A stretch of DNA of 14,297 nucleotides from Terana coerulea (taxonomy: Eukaryota; Basidiomycota; Agaricomycetes; Polyporales; Phanerochaetaceae). The notes under the pieces were generated by a model. The model had not been told where the DNA came from, ran no database searches, and saw only the letters and a program-made list of their open reading frames with translations. This document shows positions 8,981-14,297 of the stretch, piece by piece. The stretch lies in NCBI GenBank assembly GCA_024811115.1, contig JAKOGH010000188.1:1-14297 (forward strand). Reading direction: 5' to 3'. How positions within the stretch are numbered: position 1 is the stretch's first letter; each line of letters begins with the position of its first letter. The position numbers and the translations under genes are program-made.

Positions 8981-10805
8981 ATGCCCACGCTCCTTGCTTT
9001 GGCGGCCACCGCGCTCAGCGTGGTCCCCGCCGTTCACTCTTTGACCAGCTACGCGAACGACTTTTTGGATCCTGGCCGTATCATACAACACAACTACACC
9101 AACGGTGGTCTCGCTGCCAGTACCATCTTGCAATGGGCCGAATCTGGTGCTGCTGGAGGTCCTTGGTGTCAGTGTGCTGTCGCGGGTGATATATTCGTTG
9201 CTGACGTCGTGACCCAGCTGTCGTCAATAAGCCCTTTCCTCCGCCTTCGGGCGACGTACACGATTATATGAGTTGGGCTCCCTAGTGCGTTAGCTTCCAA
9301 TCGCGACGAAAGAACGGTCGGTCTTAACGTACCACACCCGACTATAGCTGGTGGCCGGACTGCACAAATGTCGGCAACACTACCGTCATGTCAGAGCAGG
9401 ATAGTGAGTACACTCTTCACCGACGACGCTTTACAAGCTAACGTGAGACTCCCAGTCTGGCAGAAGTGCAACTACGTCAATAACGATGGCAAATTGAACC
9501 CCGACAACCGTCTAGTCAACAACATCGGTGACTTTGACAGCATGGCGGACGCCTTCCTTTATAACACTCTGGCCTGGGTCCTGACTGACACCACCAAGTC
9601 CACCATGTATTCTCAGCGAGCGGCGGACTACGTCAACACATGGTTCCTGAAGGACGACACCAAGATGAACCCTGACTTGAACTATGCACAGATGCAGGGC
9701 GGGCCGGCGGGGCAAGTCGGCTCCCATACCGGTATTCTGTAAGCAAGTTAGCGCAATGCTCGCGGGAAATCGTGCTGACCTACTAAATCTAACCTAGGGA
9801 CTTGAAGTGCATGGCCAAAATCGCAAGTGGTGTGCTCCTGCTCCGTCAAGCTAAATCGTCAGACTGGACTTCCGACATCGACAACGGCTTCCGGGTCTGG
9901 ATCAAGTCGTATATTCAGTGGTTGACGTCTGCAGACATCGCTCTCAGCGAGCGAAATGCCACAAAGTGAGCGATCGCCCTCTTGCTCTATCCCAGTATTA
10001 CTGACAGTAGATCAGCAACCATGGCTCTTTCTATTACAGCCAGCTGGCGTCACTCCAGGTGCTCGTCGAAGATACCGATGGAGCGAAGGGCACCATCGAA
10101 GAGTACTTCAACGGCATCTACATGAACCAGATCGATTCCAAGGGCGATCAAGTTAGTATCATTGCCGCAGAGCTGCACCTCGCTCGCTGAACACATGCCC
10201 ATAGCCCCTTGAGTCCGCTCGAACCAGGCCATACCACTATCGCGCTTACAACCTGGCCGCCATGATCGTAAGCACGCACGCCATTTAGCCAACCCACCCA
10301 CTCACCGCATCGTGCCCAGACCAACGCCCGCATCGGCGCCTACGTAGGCCTCGACATGTGGAACAAGACCACCGCGGCCGGCACGACCATCCAGCACGCG
10401 CTCGACTACGCGATGGCGCTGCCCGCGGGCGACGAGACCGCGTCGGAGTTGTACCCGAGCGTCGCCGCCGTCGCGGCCACGTACGGCGACCCCGGCGCCA
10501 AGTACGCGGGCTTCCTCGCGCAGGCGGAGGGGAGCGCGTACGTCAAGGACCCGAGCTTCTACTGGAACCAGCCGCTCGGCGCGAGCGGCTTCAGCACGGT
10601 GTGCTCCGGCAGCAAGTGCGCGAACGCCGCGGATGGTAGTAGTAAGGGCGGCGCCGCGAGCGCGACGACGAGCGCGACAAACGAGAAGTCGACCGTCGGC
10701 ACGATTCCGAACGGCGCGGCGTTTTTGAAGGGTGCGCGGGCGTGGGGCGTGCTTTATGGTACCTGCGCGATCGTCATGGTGGCGTCGTTTGTCGACTTCC
10801 TGTGA
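8981..10805 (+). CDS. Secreted alginate-lyase-domain polysaccharide lyase, probably GPI-anchored
   Basis: This is a predicted extracellular polysaccharide lyase acting on uronate-containing glycans by beta-elimination. Eight exons close in frame to 481 residues: 8981-9167, 9218-9284, 9348-9403, 9456-9738, 9798-9965, 10016-10151, 10205-10267 and 10320-10805. The signal peptide is about residues 1-20 (LLALAATALSVVPAVHS). Domain marks: APYWWPDC (83-90), SHTGILDL (193-200), NNHGSFYYSQ (254-263) and ARTRPYHYRAYNLAAM (304-319). Asn255/His256 and the following Tyr match the catalytic Asn-His/Tyr of PF05426 alginate lyases ((alpha/alpha) toroid fold). Sequons NYT, NTT, NAT and NKT suggest N-glycosylation. 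After the domain come a Ser/Thr/Ala-rich linker (SATTSAT) and a hydrophobic end (WGVLYGTCAIVMVASFVDFL), a GPI-signal layout. The substrate is unknown: alginate is unlikely for a terrestrial fungus, glucuronan or cell-wall polyuronides are more plausible. CAZy family PL38 is a guess from memory. Confidence 0.9.
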
Positions 10806-11066
10806 GGCGTGGACACCCTTCGTAGGGCCGGCCCGCGACATTGCTATCGCTCCTCCGTCGCTTTGTTGTGACGCTGTCCATCTTTGCTCTGTATTCTCTT
10901 ACCCACATCAACTCCCTTGAGATTTCGACGTTTTTGCATGTACTGCGGGCTGTTTGGGCATTCATTCGGAATGAATTAGGTATTGTGGCAAATTACAATT
11001 AGTACAAACAAACAACAGTGTGAGAGGATAACGAGATCCTGCAATACATATCCAAATAATGGGGTA

Positions 11067-13142
11067 TCAAATAAATGCTAGTGAGTATGTAAGTATTGTT
11101 TCATGATGAAAGCTATCGCGGCGAGTACTTACCCGCCCTAATGTTGTGTCGAAGAATTCCTTCCTGTACTAAAAAAAAAAATCCACAGGTCAAAACTGGA
11201 ACCCCCAGTGCGAACCTGATGCCAACTTACTGGATGCTAACGTCTTCCCAGTGGCATGGGCGTCCTGGTTGGAAACACAATAGGTAAAGATGATATGACG
11301 AGTGGTACAGTAGTTCTTACCACGACTGAAGTGAGGAAGCCATAGAATGGTTTGTTTCTTGGCGAGTACTCTTTCATGTACTCTCTGAATTTATCTCTAA
11401 TATCTGAACACAAAGAGACGTTGTCAATTTCATCAACGTCAGACATGATGCAGACCTACAGGCAGAGAACACAGGCAGGGAATTTTCCCGTGATCCATAG
11501 CGCGGAATGTACTTGTTCACCATTACTCCGCTGTTGAGCTTCTTCTCCAAGATATCAGACTTGTTTAGGAATACTGTGACTGGTGTTAGTAGCGCCATGC
11601 ATAATGAGCCATCTACACCTCACAAATAAGTGTCGCTTTCTCGAGCAACTTGGATGCCACGATGGACTTCCACAGAATGACGGAATCCTTGAGGCGGTTG
11701 ACTCTCCGATCTTCTGCTAAGCGTTCGTCAAAGCACGATATCGGCGCAAGGAATAGGATGGCGTCTACGTCGTCGAAGAAAGGCAGCCACGCGGATCTCT
11801 GCACCGAAAGCTCCTCTGAGCTCAGAGCTGACAGAAGGCGGAAGCTAGACGTACGCTGGTCCGCGCGCCTCCAACGTCGTATATTCGCCATTCTGCTCCT
11901 AGGGGGTCTAGGCCCACAGACGTCAGCCCGTCTGCGACCAAGCATGAATGGGCGGCACCATAGGGACTCCTGGGCGGGACTCACTCGCTATTCGGAAGGG
12001 AATGCGGTATTCTTGCACGCCTACGGTGCGTAGCCGCGCGCGTATTACGTCGTCGTCTGTCGGTTCGTAGCTGCGAGATGCGATCCGATAGACATTCTCC
12101 AGATAGCTGTGGACGTTCAGCATTCCTCCGATATGCGGGAAATAACTACTTACTATTCGGCCGAGTCTTCCAGCGCGACCTTCCGCCGCCTCAGCAGCTC
12201 ACGCACAAACTCGTCGTACCATAGCGTTTGAATGTCATCACGCAAGGCAGCAATGACGTCCGTCGCGTCGCTGTGTGTTGTGGTAGGCCGCACCACGTCC
12301 TGTTGTGTCTCACTCCGGACGTGTTTCTTCCACACTTCGTGCGAGCGGACGAAGAACTCTTGAGGTCTGCGCGGTGCTCTACCCGGCGAGTCAAACGGGG
12401 TCGCGATCTGCGTCGAGTAGTCGCCGTGCAACGACGACTCCGTGATCTCGTCTGAGGCGGCGCCGAGCAGCTTCTTCAGGTCTGCCTCGATGCCTCGTAG
12501 CGGCCCCAGGCGCAGCTTGAGCGCCGCATGCCCGTCGGAGAATTGGAGAGGCGTGAACGCTGGGGTGGGGGACAACGGGGTGTTTGCCATGTAGTCAAGG
12601 TCGTCTTGATCGTCTGTGGATGTGGAAGCGGCAGGCGCTAGGGAGGCGGGTTCGAAAGTTGGTGAACCTGGACCGATGTCAGCCAGACCCGAGCTGAGGA
12701 CATCTACGACTACGTTCACGGCACGGACAAGGTTCAGCTGGATCACCGCCCGCCAGGAGTTCCGTTCTGCTTGCCAAACGTCTGGGGCATGGGTCATTTG
12801 AATGTCTGTCCATTCACGTCAGGTTAGCTTCTCAATGCTACAAGCCGGGTGACATACTCTTCAAGGTTGTGGATTTGCCTGGAAGAACGGATCAATCCCA
12901 ACAGGAAGGGTTCTTGGCGGATCCCACGTACCACTACTACTTTGGCCAAGCAACAGCATCTTCAGCACATGCAGATTCCGCAGGGCATCCCGTTCCTGTC
13001 GGATAACCTCGTCGATCCTGTCGCTCACGCGTCGCGCTTCCACTTCCTTGTGAAGTCTCAGCTCGCGTTCCTCGGGTGATTCGTCGGCGGGTGGCGACAG
13101 CAGACGCGTGATTGGGTCCTCCATCTCAATTCGGCCAGGCAT
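11067..13142 (-). CDS. Atypical heterotrimeric G-protein alpha subunit
   Basis: Eleven exons close in frame to 511 residues: 13142-12932, 12878-12858, 12805-12154, 12106-11985, 11931-11855, 11798-11624, 11573-11460, 11403-11321, 11264-11231, 11168-11133 and 11077-11067. G-alpha marks in order: P-loop GQSSSGKST (66-74), alpha-A WRAVIQLNLVR (95-105), LWYDEFVREL and LEDSAEYYL before switch I, switch I RLRTVGV (319-325), switch II DVGGARTSRSAW (354-365), APISCFDERL (379-388), NKSD (423-426) and TSVVDAHAT (482-490). Differences from canonical subunits: no N-terminal MGxxxS myristoylation motif; P-loop Glu is Ser; the catalytic switch II Gln is Ala358; a 50-residue Ser/Pro/Asp-rich insert lies near 115-165; canonical TCAT is TSVV. 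The start at 13142 precedes a charged coiled helix as in related basidiomycete proteins. If exon 10 is not spliced on, the protein ends RAGKYSPR instead of RAAFI. It is convergent with the lyase gene, 261 bp between stops. Confidence 0.92.
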
Positions 13143-14297
13143 GTTTGATTACGGCCAGACGCCAGGAACAGGCCCGACCCTGGCGAGCGGTGGCTGTGGG
13201 GGCGTAGGTTGCAGGGAGGAGGAGGTTGGGAAGACGAGGTCGGGAATTTGAGCACTGACGGCATGCGGCCGGGCTTTAATGGGTTGATATCAGGGTTCAC
13301 GAGCGCAATGTCTGACCTCCGACATTGATCATCGGGCGTCCGTTCGTCTGCTAGTATTGCGGGTCAAGGCCGAGGTACCGTCCCGCCGAAGGTGCCCAAT
13401 CGAGGCTGCATCAAGGTCGGATTTGGGGATAGCGAGCCGGAAGCTGAAGGGCTGGAGCGACGGTTTCATGGTGCCTGCCAACAGACCGTGGTGGTCTGTC
13501 TCAAGAGCTGTGGGAATTCGATTCGATGCAAGGAAAGAAGAGGAAGATCCATTACACGCACGTACCTCGACGTACCTGCCTGCCCAGCCCACGGCTTGTC
13601 CCATCCAGAATGCGCGGCAACTCCGGCGAAGACTCAGTTCTATCAGAAGGTTCGGGTCATGGGGAGGTCGTCTCAGAGAGCCTGGTGCGCCGCCATGAGA
13701 TCGCGCAAGGTTCGATACGGGGGAAACAAGAAGCGTTCGAATCACCCATCAAGCTGCGGGGGCATTACAGCGGCATAGCAGATGTGATGAAGAATCCCCG
13801 CGCCCACACGACACCGCGGTTGTTGCGTGGATGTGTGTACGCAATGTCGACAGTCTGTCCGCTGGAGGCCCAACGGGCCCAAGCAGCCATGAGAGCGACG
13901 AAAGGACCGCACCCACACGAATGTCTTGGTGATTTATTTTCCCCGCGGAAGAACTTCATCTCCAGACGGTAAGCTCGGTTTTGCCCTTTCCTGACCGCTG
14001 CCCGCAGCAATTGCCCTCAGCTGGAGATTGTGGCGCAGTTTCTGCGCAAGATTGGATACATCAGAGGCAGGTTTGCATAGTACATAGGATAGCATCATAC
14101 GCACAGCTGCGAAAATTCCACCGCTAATTGCCAGCACCTGTATGAAATCCTCAAAAGGAACACACACTCGCCATATTCCCACTGACAATTGACTGCTGCG
14201 GTGGCGAGTCTAATATTCAATTGCAGGGCCTTCGCGAAGATTTCGGTCGTGAACTTTCATTGTGTGGGCAAGGAGAGCAACTCGGAGCAGCGGAATT
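13143..14297. other. Terminal stretch without a supportable gene; includes G-alpha promoter
   Basis: Several overlapping open frames exist on both strands (for example 13526-13972 plus and 13329-13745 minus), none with a motif, a splice-consistent extension or a plausible composition. A minus-strand frame at 13934-14188 encodes a hydrophobic run (FIQVLAISGGIFAAVRMMLSYVL) but has no ATG before it, so it could at most be an internal exon of a gene reaching past the edge. The first 200 bp upstream of 13142 are purine-rich (GGAGGAGGAGG near 13214) and should hold the G-alpha promoter. Confidence 0.4.

Noticed and set aside
10302..10841. 179-residue minus-strand open frame
   Set aside because: It is an Arg/Ala-rich shadow of the last exon of the lyase-like gene, whose plus-strand frame has exact splice joins and family motifs.
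13329..13972. Overlapping open frames on both strands near the right end
   Set aside because: Composition is Arg/Ser/Pro-rich on every frame, as expected from GC-rich non-coding DNA; no motif and no intron signals that extend them.
13934..14188. Minus-strand open frame with a hydrophobic segment
   Set aside because: It has no ATG before the hydrophobic part, no recognisable family and no convincing splice partner inside the window; kept only as a remark on the terminal stretch.
1..14297. CRISPR array, bacterial operon or biosynthetic gene cluster
   Set aside because: No regularly spaced repeats are present; genes are intron-rich eukaryotic ones on both strands with unrelated functions.

Overview
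The window is nuclear DNA from a filamentous basidiomycete, most likely a wood- or litter-associated Agaricomycete. The organism call is an inference. It rests on GC-rich coding DNA, genes cut by many 47-63 nt GT-AG introns, an Isy1 splicing factor, and an atypical G-protein alpha subunit of the kind expanded in Agaricomycetes. Gene models were built by hand from splice sites and reading-frame closure. No homology search was run.

Layout, left to right. (1) Minus strand, 1-1632: the N-terminal two thirds of an MFS sugar-porter transporter resembling fungal myo-inositol permeases; its C-terminus lies beyond the left edge. (2) 2062-2703: a 642 bp non-coding element with 27 bp terminal inverted repeats flanked by TA, a Tc1/mariner-type MITE, sitting between two divergently transcribed genes. 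(3) Plus strand, 3024-4225: ISY1, a factor of the Prp19/NTC spliceosomal complex, in five exons with one single-base frame break. (4) Minus strand, 4442-5522: a CCC1/VIT1-type vacuolar iron/manganese transporter. (5) Plus strand, 6479-7505: a single-pass membrane protein of unknown function. (6) Plus strand, 7961-8042: an intron-containing tRNA-Ala(CGC) with a Pol III terminator. (7) Plus strand, 8981-10805: a secreted, probably GPI-anchored alginate-lyase-fold protein in eight exons. (8) Minus strand, 11067-13142: an atypical G-alpha subunit in eleven exons that lacks the catalytic switch II glutamine. The last 1.1 kb holds no gene I can support.

The genes do not form an obvious pathway or cluster; the window looks like ordinary fungal chromosome arm with mixed housekeeping and lineage-specific genes. 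The points most worth a second look are the G-alpha with altered nucleotide-binding motifs, the TA-flanked MITE, and two single-base frame breaks. Both breaks lie at short homopolymers and look like base-calling undercounts rather than real mutations.
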